DNA of 63,311 nucleotides from Myxococcales bacterium. Its GTDB lineage: Bacteria; Myxococcota; Kuafuiibacteriia; Kuafuiibacteriales; Kuafuiibacteriaceae. Below the pieces are notes generated by a model that was not told the DNA's origin, made no database searches, and saw only the letters and a program-made list of their open reading frames with translations. The translations under genes were made by a program, and so were the position numbers. Shown here in pieces: positions 18,261-30,577 of this stretch (positions within the stretch are counted from its first letter, which is position 1; the number at the start of each line of letters is the position of its first letter). The stretch covers positions 1 to 63,311 of the forward strand of contig JAHQVK010000239.1 of the NCBI GenBank assembly GCA_019634385.1, in the 5' to 3' direction.

Positions 18261-18571
18261 CCCTCAAAAGCTTTACTGAGCGAGGCGATGTGCGCCACGC
18301 AAAGTCAACTTATTGGGGTGGTTCACCGGGGTGCGAATACCGCATACTGGTTGTAATTTATGAAAATTGGGCGGTTGAGCACTTAAAGCTGTTGACTTCG
18401 GTCGTGCATCTGTACATGTCGGGCTCCACTCCCGTCATAAAAAGGACGCCAACAGTCGTTCTCGAAAGAGAAAGTACTGAGACGCCCGTATGTCGGGACC
18501 ACTTGCGTGGCGGGCTTGCCCGTCGTGTCAGTGACGCGGGGCTGACCCGCTCAGGGGAGCATACACCACCG

Positions 18572-21500
18572 ATGCCTTCGGTCGTCCAAACTAACTTCCG
18601 CATTCGCAAGAACTTCGCCGAGCTCGCTGAGCCGCCCGAGATCCCTAACCTGATCGAGATTCAGAAGCAGAGCTACGACAAGTTTCTGCAGTCTGATGTC
18701 GATCCTGATAAGAGGGAGGATTTCGGATTACAAGGCGTTTTCAAGTCTGTATTTCCTATTAAGGACTTCCAGGGGACTGCCTCCCTGGAGTTTGTGAGCT
18801 ACCACCTCGATACGCCGAAGTACGATGTGGATGAGTGTCACCAGAGGGGCATGACCTATGCTGCTCCAATTAAGGTGATGATTCGGCTCGTGGCTATGGC
18901 CAAAGATGAGGCAACTGGTGCTCAAGTCATCAAGGCCATCAAGGAGCAGGAGGTCTACTTCGGCGAGATTCCACTTATGACCGAAAACGGTACCTTTATT
19001 ATTAATGGTACCGAGCGGGTCATTGTTTCACAACTGCATCGCTCACCGGGAGCTTTTTTCGATCACGATGGGGGCAAAACCCATTCATCGGGAAAGAAGC
19101 TCTACTCCGCTCGTATTATTCCCTATAGGGGGTCATGGATCGACTTTGAGTTCGATCCGAAGGACCTCCTATGGGTTCGCATTGATCGTCGTCGTAAGTT
19201 ACCAGCTACCACTCTGTTGAGAGCCCTTGGCTACTCAACCAAAGACTTGCTCGATTATTATTACGATACTGAAGAAGTCTATATTGAACCCTCTGGATAC
19301 AGCAAAGCGGTCAACCTCGATCTTCTCATCGACCAACGGGCGGCACGGGACCTGAAGGAACCGACCACTGGTGAAGTCTTGGTGAAGAAGAACCGTAAAT
19401 TTACTCGGGCGGTTCTAAGGAAGATCGAGCGCTTAGGCTTAAAGAAAATTCCTCTCGATGAGGAAGAGCTTCTGGGTGCGGTGCTGTCGGAAGACATCGT
19501 TGATGAGACCACGGGCGAAGTGCTCGCAGAGGTTAACGATGAGGTCACCGAAGAGCTCCTCGTCCGGGTCAAAGAGGCTGCCCTTACCGGGTTTCGGATT
19601 CTGTTCATCGACAATCTCAATGTGGGCCCGTATCTCCGAGATACGGTCAACTTGGAGCTTGCTGATCGACGGAAGGCCTGGCCTGGGGATGGACCGGTTC
19701 CAGATACGACCGAGCAGGCGATGATCGAGATTTATCACCGCCTTCGGCCAGGGGAGCCTCCCACCGAAGAAACCGCTCGGAACTTGTTTCATAACCTGTT
19801 CTTCAATCCTGAGCGCTACGACTTGTCCCGTGTGGGACGCCTCAAGCTAAACTTCAAGTTTGGTATTGATGAAGATCTCGACTCCGGGGTTTTGACCAAG
19901 CGCGATATTCTGGAGGTAGTACGATATCTTATTGATCTCAAGAACGGTAAGGGTGAGCGGGACGATATTGATCATCTCGGAAATCGTCGTGTCCGAGCGG
20001 TTGGTGAGCTGCTTGAGAATCAGTACCGCATTGGCCTGGTTCGCATGGAGCGGGCCATTAAGGAACGCATGACCGTCCAAGAGACGGACACGCTGATGCC
20101 GCACGACCTCATCAACGCGAAGCCAGTCTCCGCGGTGGTAAAAGAGTTCTTTGGTAGTTCCCAGCTCTCCCAGTTCATGGATCAGACTAACCCCTTATCG
20201 GAAGTGACCCACAAGCGAAGGCTGTCGGCACTTGGACCGGGGGGATTGACGAGAGAGCGTGCCGGCTTTGAGGTTCGAGACGTTCACCCCACCCACTATG
20301 GACGCATCTGTCCGATTGAGACCCCTGAGGGGCCCAACATTGGACTGATCTCTTCGTTGTCTACCTACGCCCGAGTCAATCCCTACGGCTTTGTAGAAAC
20401 GCCCTATAGGGAAGTCAAAGACGGCGTTGTTGATCCTAATCCCACCTTCTACAGCGCTCTTCAGGAAGCGAATCATACTATCGCTCAGGCTAATGCCCAG
20501 GTGGACGAAAGCTATAACCTCACGGAGGAACTTGTTTCGGTTCGTCGAGGTGGTGACTTTGTCATGGTTAAACCAGACGAAGTCTCGCTGATGGATGTTT
20601 CGCCCAACCAGTTGGTGTCCGTAGCCGCAGCGTTGGTTCCGTTCTTGGAAAATGACGATGCTAACCGCGCTCTCATGGGTGCGAATATGCAGCGGCAAGC
20701 GGTTCCTTTGGTTCGGACCGACGCACCATTGGTGGGAACGGGTATGGAACCCATTGTGGCTCGAGATTCTGGGGTCACAGTGGTTGCTAAACGCGACGGG
20801 GTTGTTGAGCAGGTGGATGGTACCCGTATTGTTGTACGAGTAGATACACCCGAAGACTCCACCGACGTAGCTGCTGAGGTTGATATCTACAATCTCCTCA
20901 AGTACCGGCGATCCAATCAAAGCACTTGTGTAAATCAGAAGCCTATCGTTCGGGTGGGGGACCGAGTTCGTAAAAGTGATGTTATCGCTGACGGCCCCTC
21001 CACGGAGATGGGTGAGCTCGCTTTGGGGCGTAACTGTGTGGTGGCGTTTATGCCATGGCATGGCTATAACTTTGAGGATTCGATACTTATCTCTGAGCGG
21101 GTGGTGAAGGAAGATATCTTCACCTCGGTCCATATTGAAGAATTTGAATGTATCGCTCGCGATACCAAACTGGGCCGCGAGGAGATTACCCGAGACATTC
21201 CTAATGTCGGGGAAGAGGCACTTAAGGACCTCGACGAATCAGGGATTATTCGCATTGGGGCGGAGGTACATTCAGGTGACGTCCTGGTGGGTAAAATTAC
21301 TCCCAAGGGTGAGACCCAGCTGTCGCCAGAAGAGAAGCTTCTGAGGGCTATCTTCGGTGAAAAGGCCGGAGATGTTCGCGATACATCCCTCCGCGTTCCA
21401 ACCGGAGTGGTGGGGACGGTTATCAACGCGAAGGTCTTCTCTCGCAAAGGGGTGGATAAAGACGAGCGAGCTCAGCAGATTGAGGACGAAGACGAAGCGC

Positions 21501-22831
21501 GGTTGCTCAAGGACCAAAACGATGAAATCCGGATCATCCGAGATTCCGGTCGTCGCAAAATGCTGCGTCTTCTTACCGGACGGACCACAACGGCCCGATT
21601 GGTAGATGATAAAGGCCAGGAGCTCCTCGCTCGAGAAGTGATCTTGAACGAGGAGATGCTAGGCAGTGTTCCGGAGCGCTACTGGACGGAAATCAAGCTT
21701 GATGATGAGTCGATTGAGCTGAATGTCCGCAAGGTAGCGGAGTCGGTACGGGATCAAACCAGCCTGGTGACGATGGTCTTTCAGGACAAGATCAAGCGCG
21801 TCAAACAGGGGGATGAACTTCCACCCGGAGTGATCAAGATGGTTAAGGTGTACGTGGCCATCAAGCGAAAGCTCCAAGTGGGAGACAAAATGGCTGGCCG
21901 CCACGGTAACAAGGGAGTGATTTCTCGAGTCTTACCGGAAGAAGATATGCCCTTCGATGAGAATGGTAATCCGGTAGACGTGGTTCTCAACCCGCTGGGT
22001 GTTCCATCACGCATGAACGTGGGGCAGATCCTTGAAACTCATTTGGGATGGGCGGCCTTAGGTTTGGGTCAAAAGATCGGCGAACTGTGGACTAAGTGGA
22101 TGGAAAAACAGGCGGACGTGGCGGAAGAAATTCGTACGATCGTGCGCGCGGCCTTTCATCAACCCAAACACCGCAAGCAGATCGATGAGATGGACCGGGA
22201 TGATCTCATCTTCTTAGGCAAAAAACTTCGGTTGGGTATCCATACAGCAACTCCGGTGTTTGACGGAGCCCGGGAAGCGCGCATCAGAGAAATGCTGGAG
22301 CTGTGTGATCGAGGTACTCAATCTATTTTGTTTGATGGGCGTACCGGTGAAGCTTTTGATCAGGATGTCACCGTTGGAGTGATGTACGTTCTGAAGCTTC
22401 ATCACCTTGTTGATGACAAGATTCATGCTCGCTCCATTGGACCTTATTCGCTGGTTACTCAACAACCGCTAGGGGGCAAAGCTCAGTTTGGCGGTCAGCG
22501 GCTAGGAGAAATGGAAGTTTGGGCCATGGAAGCCTATGGAGCTGCGTATTCTCTCCAAGAATTCCTCACCGTAAAGTCGGATGACGTACTTGGGCGAACG
22601 CGGATGTACGAAGCGATCGTTAAGGGTGAAAACGTACTCGAAGCCGGACTGCCGGAGTCGTTTAACGTGCTGATGAAAGAGCTACAGTCCCTCGGACTCG
22701 ATGTGGAGCTCTTGAGTGAAGAGGCGGTTGCTGACTTGTTAGCACGGCGTGAAGCTCATCGCTATCGCATGGTCTCTCCCCACGAAGGCGTAGTAGGGAA
22801 CGCCCTCTTGGGCGATCTATCTGAGGATTAG
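18572..22831 (+). CDS. rpoB: DNA-directed RNA polymerase subunit beta
   Basis: 1419 residues from the ATG at 18572 ([18 protein letters not shown]), chosen because the 94 upstream in-frame codons have no family similarity; GGGGAG lies about 12 bp before it. The rifampicin region is intact ([20 protein letters not shown], then [20 protein letters not shown]). Also present are [16 protein letters not shown], the active-site segments [16 protein letters not shown] and [13 protein letters not shown], and the C-terminal [20 protein letters not shown]. It carries the large insertions of proteobacterial beta. The stop overlaps the start of the downstream open frame. Confidence 0.97.
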   Translation: MPSVVQTNFRIRKNFAELAEPPEIPNLIEIQKQSYDKFLQSDVDPDKREDFGLQGVFKSVFPIKDFQGTASLEFVSYHLDTPKYDVDECHQRGMTYAAPIKVMIRLVAMAKDEATGAQVIKAIKEQEVYFGEIPLMTENGTFIINGTERVIVSQLHRSPGAFFDHDGGKTHSSGKKLYSARIIPYRGSWIDFEFDPKDLLWVRIDRRRKLPATTLLRALGYSTKDLLDYYYDTEEVYIEPSGYSKAVNLDLLIDQRAARDLKEPTTGEVLVKKNRKFTRAVLRKIERLGLKKIPLDEEELLGAVLSEDIVDETTGEVLAEVNDEVTEELLVRVKEAALTGFRILFIDNLNVGPYLRDTVNLELADRRKAWPGDGPVPDTTEQAMIEIYHRLRPGEPPTEETARNLFHNLFFNPERYDLSRVGRLKLNFKFGIDEDLDSGVLTKRDILEVVRYLIDLKNGKGERDDIDHLGNRRVRAVGELLENQYRIGLVRMERAIKERMTVQETDTLMPHDLINAKPVSAVVKEFFGSSQLSQFMDQTNPLSEVTHKRRLSALGPGGLTRERAGFEVRDVHPTHYGRICPIETPEGPNIGLISSLSTYARVNPYGFVETPYREVKDGVVDPNPTFYSALQEANHTIAQANAQVDESYNLTEELVSVRRGGDFVMVKPDEVSLMDVSPNQLVSVAAALVPFLENDDANRALMGANMQRQAVPLVRTDAPLVGTGMEPIVARDSGVTVVAKRDGVVEQVDGTRIVVRVDTPEDSTDVAAEVDIYNLLKYRRSNQSTCVNQKPIVRVGDRVRKSDVIADGPSTEMGELALGRNCVVAFMPWHGYNFEDSILISERVVKEDIFTSVHIEEFECIARDTKLGREEITRDIPNVGEEALKDLDESGIIRIGAEVHSGDVLVGKITPKGETQLSPEEKLLRAIFGEKAGDVRDTSLRVPTGVVGTVINAKVFSRKGVDKDERAQQIEDEDEARLLKDQNDEIRIIRDSGRRKMLRLLTGRTTTARLVDDKGQELLAREVILNEEMLGSVPERYWTEIKLDDESIELNVRKVAESVRDQTSLVTMVFQDKIKRVKQGDELPPGVIKMVKVYVAIKRKLQVGDKMAGRHGNKGVISRVLPEEDMPFDENGNPVDVVLNPLGVPSRMNVGQILETHLGWAALGLGQKIGELWTKWMEKQADVAEEIRTIVRAAFHQPKHRKQIDEMDRDDLIFLGKKLRLGIHTATPVFDGAREARIREMLELCDRGTQSILFDGRTGEAFDQDVTVGVMYVLKLHHLVDDKIHARSIGPYSLVTQQPLGGKAQFGGQRLGEMEVWAMEAYGAAYSLQEFLTVKSDDVLGRTRMYEAIVKGENVLEAGLPESFNVLMKELQSLGLDVELLSEEAVADLLARREAHRYRMVSPHEGVVGNALLGDLSED

Positions 22832-22860
22832 TGGGGGCTTTGCCCTCGAAAGGTCGTCAA

Positions 22861-25800
22861 GTGAAGGATATCTTCAATTTCTTCGAGAAACCAAAGGATC
22901 CGCTGTCGTTTTCGGCAATTCAAATATCGTTGGCATCACCGGAGAAAATTCGGGAGTGGTCCCACGGTGAGGTGAAGAAACCGGAAACGATCAACTATCG
23001 GACGTTCAAACCCGAACGTGACGGTCTCTTTTGTGCTAAGATTTTTGGCCCGGTAAAGGACTACGAGTGCTTATGTGGAAAGTATAAGCGCATGAAACAT
23101 CGAGGCGTCGTATGTGAGAAGTGCGGTGTCGAGGTGATTCAGTCCAAAGTTCGTCGCGAACGCCTGGGACATATTAATCTTGCTACTCCGGTTGCCCATA
23201 TTTGGTTCCTTAAGTCGCTGCCCTCTCGTATCGGTAACCTCCTCGATGTGACGCTAAAGGATCTCGAGAAGGTCCTATACTGTGAAGCGTATATCGTCAC
23301 TGATCCAAAGTCGCAGCAGGAGTACCAACGCTGCGAGATTATTTCTGAGGACAAGTACGAACAGATTTTGGACGAACACGGGGATGATTACCTGGAAGCG
23401 GGGATGGGCGCGGAGGCAATTCGCGAGCTTTTGAAAGCCCCTGACAAGGGTGGTCATCTCGATGTTTACGTGTTGGCGGAAGAGCTCCGCAAGGAGATGC
23501 GTGCCACAACATCTGAAGCAAAGCGTAAGAAGCTAGCTAAACGTCTCAAGGTGGTTGACGCCTTCCGTGAATCGGACAATTTGCCGGAATGGATGATGCT
23601 CGAGGTCATTCCCGTGTTGCCCCCGGATCTTCGCCCGTTGGTGCCTCTGGATGGTGGTCGGTTTGCGACCTCTGACCTGAATGACTTGTATCGCCGGGTG
23701 ATCAACCGAAACAATCGTTTGAAGCGGTTACAGGAGTTGAACGCGCCGGAGATCATTATCCGAAATGAAAAACGGATGCTCCAAGAGGCGGTAGACGCCC
23801 TCTTTGACAATGGTCGACGAGGGAAGGTGATTACCGGACCCAACAAGCGTCCCCTGAAATCTCTGAGTGATATGCTCAAGGGTAAGCAGGGACGTTTCCG
23901 ACAGAACCTCTTAGGAAAGCGGGTCGACTATTCCGGTCGCTCAGTGATCGTGGTCGGACCAGAGCTGAAGCTTCATCAGTGCGGTCTTCCTAAGATCATG
24001 GCTCTTGAGCTCTTCAAACCATTTATCTATAATAAGCTGGAAGAAAAGGGTTACGTAACCACCATCAAATCCGCAAAGAAGATGGTAGAAAAGGAGAAGC
24101 CGGAAGTTTGGGATATCCTAGAAGATATAATTAAAGAACATCCGGTCCTTCTTAATCGGGCGCCAACGCTTCATCGCTTAGGCATTCAAGCATTCGAGCC
24201 GGTTTTGGTGGAGGGGAAAGCGATTCAGCTTCACCCATTGGTATGTACCGCATTTAACGCCGATTTTGATGGAGACCAGATGGCGGTACACGTACCGTTA
24301 TCTATTGAGGCTCAGATGGAAGCCCGCGTACTGATGATGTCGACCAATAACATCCTCAGTCCAGCTAACGGAAAGCCGATTATTGTTCCGTCTCAAGACA
24401 TTGTTCTTGGCTGTTACTATATGTCTCGTGAGAAGGCTTTTGCTCAAGGCGAAGACAAAGTCTTTGCGGCACCGGAAGATGTTCGAGCCGCTTATGATCA
24501 TGGGGCAGTAGATCTCCAGGCAAAGATCAAAGTTCGAATCACCGATCGAAAGATCAACGGGGAGTATAACAAGGAACTCCAAGAAACAACTGTGGGAAGA
24601 GTGCTACTAATGGAGGTGGTTCCCAAAGCGGTTGATTTTAAGATGATCAACGTTGTCCAGACTAAGAAGGCTCTGGGGGCGTTGATCGATGCCTGTTATC
24701 GTGCTTGCGGGCAAAAAGATACGGTCATCTTGGCAGACCGGGTTCGAACCATCGGTTATAGCCAAGCGACGGCGGCTGGCATTTCGATCTCTATTGATGA
24801 CATGCGTATCCCGGATGCGAAGCAGGTCATTGTTGGTGAGGCTCAGGCGGAAGTTGCCGAGATCGAAGAGCAGTATGTTGAGGGACTTATCACTGATGGG
24901 GAGCGTTACAATAAGGTCATTGATATCTGGGCCCGTGTGGGTGAACGCGTCTCACAAGAGTTGATGAAGGGGATCTCTAGCGAGGAGATAGTTTCTGCTA
25001 CTGGAGAGACCCGTAAGATGCCCACCTTTAATCCTATCTTCCTGATGGCTGACTCTGGGGCTCGTGGCTCGGCCCAACAGATTCGGCAGTTGGCTGGAAT
25101 GCGTGGGCTTATGGCTAAACCGTCTGGGGAAATTATCGAGACCCCTATCCTTGCGAACTTTCGGGAGGGATTGACGGTACTCCAGTACTTTATTTCCACC
25201 CACGGAGCTCGAAAGGGACTGGCGGATACCGCGCTTAAGACCGCCAACTCGGGTTATCTTACCCGACGTTTGGTGGATGTTGCTCAAGACTGCGTGGTAG
25301 CGGAATATGATTGCGGCACCCTGGATGGTATCGAAGCAACCTCTCTGATTGAGTCGGGAGAAATCATTGAACGCCTTGGAGACCGTATCCTGGGGCGAGT
25401 AGCTCTAGAGACCGTGGTCCATCCTCACACCGACGAAGTCATTTGTGACGAAGGAGTGGAGATAGATGAGGCCATTGTCCAGATGGTTGAAGAGGCTGGT
25501 ATCCAGAAAGTTCGCATACGCTCGGTACTGACCTGTGAAACCAAGCGGGGGGTATGTGTGGAGTGTTATGGCCGAGACTTGGCTCGAGGCCGGAAGGTGA
25601 ATCTCGGAGAATCGGTAGGGGTTATTGCTGCCCAATCTATCGGAGAACCGGGTACCCAACTCACCATGCGTACCTTCCACGTGGGTGGTGCAGCACTTGC
25701 TCGCGGAGCCAAATCGGATGTCGAAACCCGGTTTGGTGGTAAACTCAAGTATGTAGGTATCAATACTGTAACCCGTGGTGATGGAACGGTTATCGCTATG

Positions 25801-27081
25801 AATCGCAACGGTGAAATCCACCTGGTGGATGATACTGGGCGAATGCGTGAGCAGTTCCAGATTCCGTACGGCGCGGTGTTGCGATTTGCTGAAGACGCGG
25901 TTGCTGAACCAGGAGCGAAGTTGGCGGAATGGGAGCCCTTTAACGCTCCGCTTCTCTCGGAAGTGGGGGGCATTGTAAAGTTTGAGGACCTTATTGATGG
26001 AGTGACAATCACTGAAGAAATCAATGAGCAAACGTCGATGGCTCAGAAGATCGTTATCGAATCTCGTGACCCTGATGCTCGTCCTCGTATTGTGATCGTT
26101 GATAGTGAGGGTAGTCCGCTGATTTTGCCGAAATCAGGCTCTCCCGCTCAGTACAATCTCTCTGTCCGTGCGAACATTTCGGTGGTTGATGGGCAACAGA
26201 TAGGTCCTGGGGATGTGATCGCGAAGGTCCCTCGAGAAACGACAAAGACCAAAGATATTACCGGAGGGTTGCCTCGAGTGGCCGAGCTTTTTGAAGCTCG
26301 CAAACCCAAAGATTGTGCGGTGGTATCTGAGGTAGATGGGATGGTGGCCTTCGGCAAGGATACGAAAGGGAAGCGTAAGGTATTGGTGAAGCCGGATGTG
26401 GGTGAGGTGCATGAGTACCTGATTCCTAAGAGCAAACACATCCAGGTTCATGAAAATGATCGGGTCACCGCAGGAGAGCCGTTGATTGATGGGGCAGCTA
26501 ATCCGCATGACATCCTAAAAGTACTGGGAGAAAAAGCTTTGGCTGCTTACCTGGTGGATGAAATTCAGGAAGTCTATCGTCTCCAGGGGGTTAAACTCAA
26601 TGACAAGCACATAGAGACTATCGTGCGTCAGATGCTTCGGCGAATTCGCGTTCGTGATGTTGGCGATACGATGTTCTTGGCTGACGAACAGGTAGACCGC
26701 CATGTGTTTGAAGAGGAAAACGAACGGGTCACCAAGATGGGCGGCAAGCCTGCAGTTGGGGAACCCATGTTACTTGGCATTACCAAAGCCTCCCTTTCTA
26801 CGGAGTCCTTCATCTCTGCGGCGTCTTTTCAAGAGACTACCAAAGTTTTGACCGAGGCTGCTATCTCTGGAAAAGTTGATCATCTTCGTGGCTTGAAAGA
26901 GAACGTGATTATGGGGCGGCTTATCCCCGCGGGGACAGGCCTACCGCACTATCTCTACCTTGATATCGATGTGGACCGGGCAGAGATTGAATTTGATGAG
27001 TACCCAATGGAGGAAGGGCCGATTCTCAGTCCTCCAGAACCGGAACCCAGTAGTGGGTTTGCGGTGGGGGAGAAGCTCTAG
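22861..27081 (+). CDS. rpoC: DNA-directed RNA polymerase subunit beta'
   Basis: 1406 residues from the GTG at 22861 ([19 protein letters not shown]), the start used by myxobacterial homologues. The frame is open ten codons earlier to a GTG overlapping the rpoB stop. The zinc-binding cluster is [20 protein letters not shown]. The catalytic Mg triad is NADFDGDQM. The trigger loop includes [20 protein letters not shown], and the second zinc site includes [19 protein letters not shown]. It is complete and ends just before a long hairpin. Confidence 0.97.
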   Translation: MKDIFNFFEKPKDPLSFSAIQISLASPEKIREWSHGEVKKPETINYRTFKPERDGLFCAKIFGPVKDYECLCGKYKRMKHRGVVCEKCGVEVIQSKVRRERLGHINLATPVAHIWFLKSLPSRIGNLLDVTLKDLEKVLYCEAYIVTDPKSQQEYQRCEIISEDKYEQILDEHGDDYLEAGMGAEAIRELLKAPDKGGHLDVYVLAEELRKEMRATTSEAKRKKLAKRLKVVDAFRESDNLPEWMMLEVIPVLPPDLRPLVPLDGGRFATSDLNDLYRRVINRNNRLKRLQELNAPEIIIRNEKRMLQEAVDALFDNGRRGKVITGPNKRPLKSLSDMLKGKQGRFRQNLLGKRVDYSGRSVIVVGPELKLHQCGLPKIMALELFKPFIYNKLEEKGYVTTIKSAKKMVEKEKPEVWDILEDIIKEHPVLLNRAPTLHRLGIQAFEPVLVEGKAIQLHPLVCTAFNADFDGDQMAVHVPLSIEAQMEARVLMMSTNNILSPANGKPIIVPSQDIVLGCYYMSREKAFAQGEDKVFAAPEDVRAAYDHGAVDLQAKIKVRITDRKINGEYNKELQETTVGRVLLMEVVPKAVDFKMINVVQTKKALGALIDACYRACGQKDTVILADRVRTIGYSQATAAGISISIDDMRIPDAKQVIVGEAQAEVAEIEEQYVEGLITDGERYNKVIDIWARVGERVSQELMKGISSEEIVSATGETRKMPTFNPIFLMADSGARGSAQQIRQLAGMRGLMAKPSGEIIETPILANFREGLTVLQYFISTHGARKGLADTALKTANSGYLTRRLVDVAQDCVVAEYDCGTLDGIEATSLIESGEIIERLGDRILGRVALETVVHPHTDEVICDEGVEIDEAIVQMVEEAGIQKVRIRSVLTCETKRGVCVECYGRDLARGRKVNLGESVGVIAAQSIGEPGTQLTMRTFHVGGAALARGAKSDVETRFGGKLKYVGINTVTRGDGTVIAMNRNGEIHLVDDTGRMREQFQIPYGAVLRFAEDAVAEPGAKLAEWEPFNAPLLSEVGGIVKFEDLIDGVTITEEINEQTSMAQKIVIESRDPDARPRIVIVDSEGSPLILPKSGSPAQYNLSVRANISVVDGQQIGPGDVIAKVPRETTKTKDITGGLPRVAELFEARKPKDCAVVSEVDGMVAFGKDTKGKRKVLVKPDVGEVHEYLIPKSKHIQVHENDRVTAGEPLIDGAANPHDILKVLGEKALAAYLVDEIQEVYRLQGVKLNDKHIETIVRQMLRRIRVRDVGDTMFLADEQVDRHVFEEENERVTKMGGKPAVGEPMLLGITKASLSTESFISAASFQETTKVLTEAAISGKVDHLRGLKENVIMGRLIPAGTGLPHYLYLDIDVDRAEIEFDEYPMEEGPILSPPEPEPSSGFAVGEKL

Positions 27082-27107
27082 CGTCCGTTTTTTTGTGTTG
27101 TAGTCAA

Positions 27108-27147
27108 AGATAGAACAGTCTGGGGCCACCCCCAGACTGTTCTATCT
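27108..27147. terminator. Long perfect palindrome after rpoC, probable operon terminator
   Basis: An 18-bp perfect inverted repeat (agatagaacagtctgggg and its complement) with a 4-nt loop, 26 bp after the rpoC stop. No T-run follows it in the + direction; a run of eight Ts lies before it at about 27088-27095. It is therefore not a textbook intrinsic terminator, but position suggests transcript end formation or mRNA stabilisation. Confidence 0.6.
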
Positions 27148-27208
27148 GTACCTCTACAATGCGGTTCTTCCCGCTTCCCAGCAAAGAATGAGCTAGCTTC
27201 GTCAGAGG

Positions 27209-27392
27209 CTAAGGGCGTGTCTTCAACCTCCGGACCGCGTTCTGTCTTGTCTTCTGCGTGTGTGAGGGGTCGGTAGCTTCACCACCGTTTCGGGTCCCTC
27301 GACCCTGTACATCCCGCACCCTCCCTCCGGGGCCGACTCACAAACGGGGCTACGGCGTCATCTCCGCAGCCGGAGGTTCAAGACACGCCTAG
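27209..27392. repeat. Family B palindromic MITE-like element, copy B1
   Basis: About 180 bp with terminal inverted repeats of about 21 bp (gggcgtgtcttcaacctccgg at the left, its near-complement at the right). It is bounded by CTAA and CTAG and resembles 41085-41271 over its whole length. It lies in the 506-bp gap between rpoC and the SNF2 gene. The remainder (27393-27587) holds no recognisable gene. Confidence 0.8.
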
Positions 27393-27587
27393 CCTCCTTC
27401 ATTCTAAGTCGAAGTTCGGTTCCTTCTCGGGACCCTTTTCGTGAGTTCCTTGCTGTCTTCAGCAGCATAGTCGAGCTTCGTGGATCGCTGAACTATCCGA
27501 GGCCCTCTCGATGCTTTCGGCTTGAAGCTTTAACCGAGGCGGGTTGAATCCATTTCATTGCTCGAAGTCTGATAAGAAGCTTCCTGC

Positions 27588-30545
27588 ATGGCCTTTGATG
27601 AGTCCATTCTTGACGCCTTGGTCAAAACCGCTCGGTCTGCCGCACAACCTCGTACTTGGTCGAAGGGTGTGCTCTTTGCCCGAGATGGAGCGGTGGAAGG
27701 GGTTGAAGAAACGGAGGACGAGATCGTTTTGCAGGTTCATACGTCGGACCGGCCGGTCTCTCCAACGGTGGTACTGTACCCAGAGACCGAAGAATGGGAC
27801 TGCGATTGCGGTAGTCGGCTGGATGTTTGTTCCCACGTAGTAGCGGCGTTGATTGCCGTTACCCAACTTCGTAAGTCGTCGAGTGGAGGTGCTCTGCCCG
27901 CCTCCAGTAAGACTCGGATAGCTGTTCGCTATCGATTCAATCGGGCAGCGAACCTTCTAGAGTTGGAGCGGCTAGAGGTTCCCCCAGAAGGCATGGGCGA
28001 TGTTCGACGAATTGTTGAGCCGATAAAACAATCTGTGGGTCGTCCCCGAAATGGCTTTGAGTTGGTACTTGATGACGCAGACATAGCGCTCGATCGGCTG
28101 CTACCTAAAGGTCGGACGCTCATCGATCGTAGAGAGCAGGCCCAGTTGTTGTTTCAGCACTTGTCTGTGGCTCGAGGAGATATCTATCTCGAAGAAGAGC
28201 TCATTGCGGTGGATACTAAGTTGGTGCTTCCACAGGCTCGGGTATACAAGCGCGCAGATACCCATGTTTTTACGATAGAAGCCGACCCGGAGATCACTGG
28301 CCTGGTCGCACCTGATATTGTGCGAATAGGGGGGACACTGCGTCTTCTTGGCGAGGTTGGGTTGGTGGGGTCTCGTTTGGAGCGGTTGCCGATAGAGAAA
28401 GTTTATCCGGCGTCGGCGCTAGCGGTTTTAATGCACGAGGTGTTGCCCAGTTTCTCGGGCCGATTTCCTATCGATATGGCTACAACCCTGCCTAAAGCAC
28501 GGGGCAAAGGACGACCTCGTATAGATATGGCGATGGCTCTTGGGGACCGCTCGGTGAGTGTGACGCCGACTGTTGTCTACGGAGATCCACCTACGGTCCG
28601 GATTGAAGCGAACCGTCCAGTGTTCCTCGGTGGGCTAGCTCCAGAACGGGATTTTGAGGCGGAACATAAGCTTGTCGACATGCTCCGGTCGGAGCTCAAC
28701 CTGGTGCCAGACCGAACAACAACCGTGGCCGGAGCGGAAGGAGGGGCGTTTTTACAGAAAATCCGGAAATTTGAAGCTGGCCTATCGGTGGTTCGCCAAG
28801 CGGAACTGCCCCAACTACAGCCTCAGCTAGTTATGGAGGAGGACGGTCGATTCTCACTGAGCTTTTCCCTCGATGATAAGGATATAGATGATGAAACGTG
28901 GGAAGGCGGTCGGAGTGCGGAAGCAGGTGCTGCTTTGGAAGCGTTTCGTTCTGGGCATGGCTTGGTACCCTTGCTTGGTGGCGGTTGGGCTCGTCTTTCC
29001 AATGAGTGGTGGGGCCGTCATGCAGACGAAGTTGCGCTCCTTCTCCGACTTCGGGACAAAGATGGGCGGCTACCCAATGTCGGTTTGCCGACATTGGGTA
29101 GGTTGGCGGAAGCGCTTGACCATCCTCCCCCGCCCGCTCTCAAGCGGCTGTCTCCTCTCTTTGAGGGATTTGTGGGGCTTCCGGAGGCGATCCTACCCGA
29201 GGATCTCCAAGCTACTCTTCGAATCTACCAACGAGAAGGGGTCAACTGGCTTGTGTTTTTGCGGGATGCAGGGCTCGGGGCCTTACTCGCAGACGACATG
29301 GGTCTCGGGAAAACGCTACAGATGATCTGTGTTTTTCAGGGTCGGTGCTTGGTGGTCTGCCCTACCAGCGTCCTCAGCAACTGGGCGGCTGAGATCGCCA
29401 AGTTTCGCCCGAGTTTAAGGGTCCATACTCACCATGGGGCTCAACGGACGATGGACAAAAACGCGGATGTGGTGTTGACCACCTACGCGTTGCTCCGGCT
29501 CGACCGGGAGGAGTTGACCGAAGAACAATGGGCTATTGTTGTTCTGGATGAGGCACAGGCTATCAAGAACCCAAGTAGCCTCACCGCTCGGTCCGCTTAT
29601 AGTTTGCGAGCTGATTTCCGGGTATCCTTGTCAGGCACACCGGTAGAGAACCGCTTGCTTGAGTTATGGAGCCAGATGCATTTTGCCAATCCTGGTTTGT
29701 TGGGGGGACAATCGGAGTTCGAGAGCCAATTCTCTAAACCGATCGAAGCGGGTGACTTGAGAGCAAATGAGCAACTTCGATCACGTATTCGTCCGCTTGT
29801 CCTTCGTCGCCTAAAGAAGGATGTGGCTAAGGACCTTCCGCCTCGGACCGATGTGGTTCTTCATATCGAGTTGGATGAGGGCGAACGCGCAGCGTACGAC
29901 GGGGTGCGTCTCGCTACCCAAAAAGAAGTGGCCGAGCGACTCCAAGCTGGTGGGGGCGTACTAGCAGCCCTCGAGGCACTGCTTCGATTACGCCAGGCTG
30001 CCTGCCATACGGGTCTTTTACCCGGACGAGGGGCTGAAGGAAGCTCGAAGTTGGACCTACTGAGTGACAAATTAGAGCAGGCGGTGAGTGAAGGACATAA
30101 AGCACTGGTGTTTAGTCAATGGACCCAACTGCTCAATTTTGTGGAACCATATTTGCGCAAGACTGGGCTGGCTTATGTTCGCTTGGACGGCAAAACTTCA
30201 GACCGACAGTCGGTCGTCAATACGTTTCAGGATCCGCATGGTCCGCCGATTATGCTGATTTCACTCAAGGCGGGAGGGACCGGTCTGAATCTTACTGCTG
30301 CAGACCATGTATTTCTTTTGGATCCTTGGTGGAATCCGGCAGCTGAAGATCAAGCGGCGGACCGAGCCCATCGCATAGGTCAGGACCGACCGGTGTTTGT
30401 CCACCGGCTGGTCGCTCGGGATACGGTTGAAGAAAAGATACTGGCGTTGCAGGCTCACAAGCGCAAACTGTCGGAGGCTGCGATCGGTGATGCGGCTGCC
30501 GCGGTGCGGGTGACTAAGGATGATCTTCTGGCCCTCCTCACCTGA
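27588..30545 (+). CDS. SNF2-family helicase/ATPase with N-terminal SWIM zinc finger
   Basis: 985 residues. A SWIM zinc finger near 65-85 (CDCGSRLDVCSH, pattern CxCxnCxH) precedes a long middle region and the two-lobed SNF2 motor (about 545-960). Motor motifs: ADDMGLGKTLQ (Walker A), LDEAQAIKN (Walker B), LSGTPVENRLLELWS, SLKAGGTGLNLTAADHV and DPWWNPAAEDQAADRAHRIG. Such proteins translocate on double-stranded DNA and remodel protein-DNA complexes, including RNA polymerase (compare RapA). It converges with a second SNF2 locus on the minus strand. Its specific substrate is unknown. Confidence 0.93.
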   Translation: MAFDESILDALVKTARSAAQPRTWSKGVLFARDGAVEGVEETEDEIVLQVHTSDRPVSPTVVLYPETEEWDCDCGSRLDVCSHVVAALIAVTQLRKSSSGGALPASSKTRIAVRYRFNRAANLLELERLEVPPEGMGDVRRIVEPIKQSVGRPRNGFELVLDDADIALDRLLPKGRTLIDRREQAQLLFQHLSVARGDIYLEEELIAVDTKLVLPQARVYKRADTHVFTIEADPEITGLVAPDIVRIGGTLRLLGEVGLVGSRLERLPIEKVYPASALAVLMHEVLPSFSGRFPIDMATTLPKARGKGRPRIDMAMALGDRSVSVTPTVVYGDPPTVRIEANRPVFLGGLAPERDFEAEHKLVDMLRSELNLVPDRTTTVAGAEGGAFLQKIRKFEAGLSVVRQAELPQLQPQLVMEEDGRFSLSFSLDDKDIDDETWEGGRSAEAGAALEAFRSGHGLVPLLGGGWARLSNEWWGRHADEVALLLRLRDKDGRLPNVGLPTLGRLAEALDHPPPPALKRLSPLFEGFVGLPEAILPEDLQATLRIYQREGVNWLVFLRDAGLGALLADDMGLGKTLQMICVFQGRCLVVCPTSVLSNWAAEIAKFRPSLRVHTHHGAQRTMDKNADVVLTTYALLRLDREELTEEQWAIVVLDEAQAIKNPSSLTARSAYSLRADFRVSLSGTPVENRLLELWSQMHFANPGLLGGQSEFESQFSKPIEAGDLRANEQLRSRIRPLVLRRLKKDVAKDLPPRTDVVLHIELDEGERAAYDGVRLATQKEVAERLQAGGGVLAALEALLRLRQAACHTGLLPGRGAEGSSKLDLLSDKLEQAVSEGHKALVFSQWTQLLNFVEPYLRKTGLAYVRLDGKTSDRQSVVNTFQDPHGPPIMLISLKAGGTGLNLTAADHVFLLDPWWNPAAEDQAADRAHRIGQDRPVFVHRLVARDTVEEKILALQAHKRKLSEAAIGDAAAAVRVTKDDLLALLT

Positions 30546-30577
30546 TGCCGTTGCTGCAGTTGCTGAAGCAATAAAGC

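Noticed and set aside
18290..18571. 94-residue N-terminal extension of RpoB
   Set aside because: The frame is open, but the sequence has no similarity to RpoB and overlaps the leader/attenuator region; the family start is at 18572.
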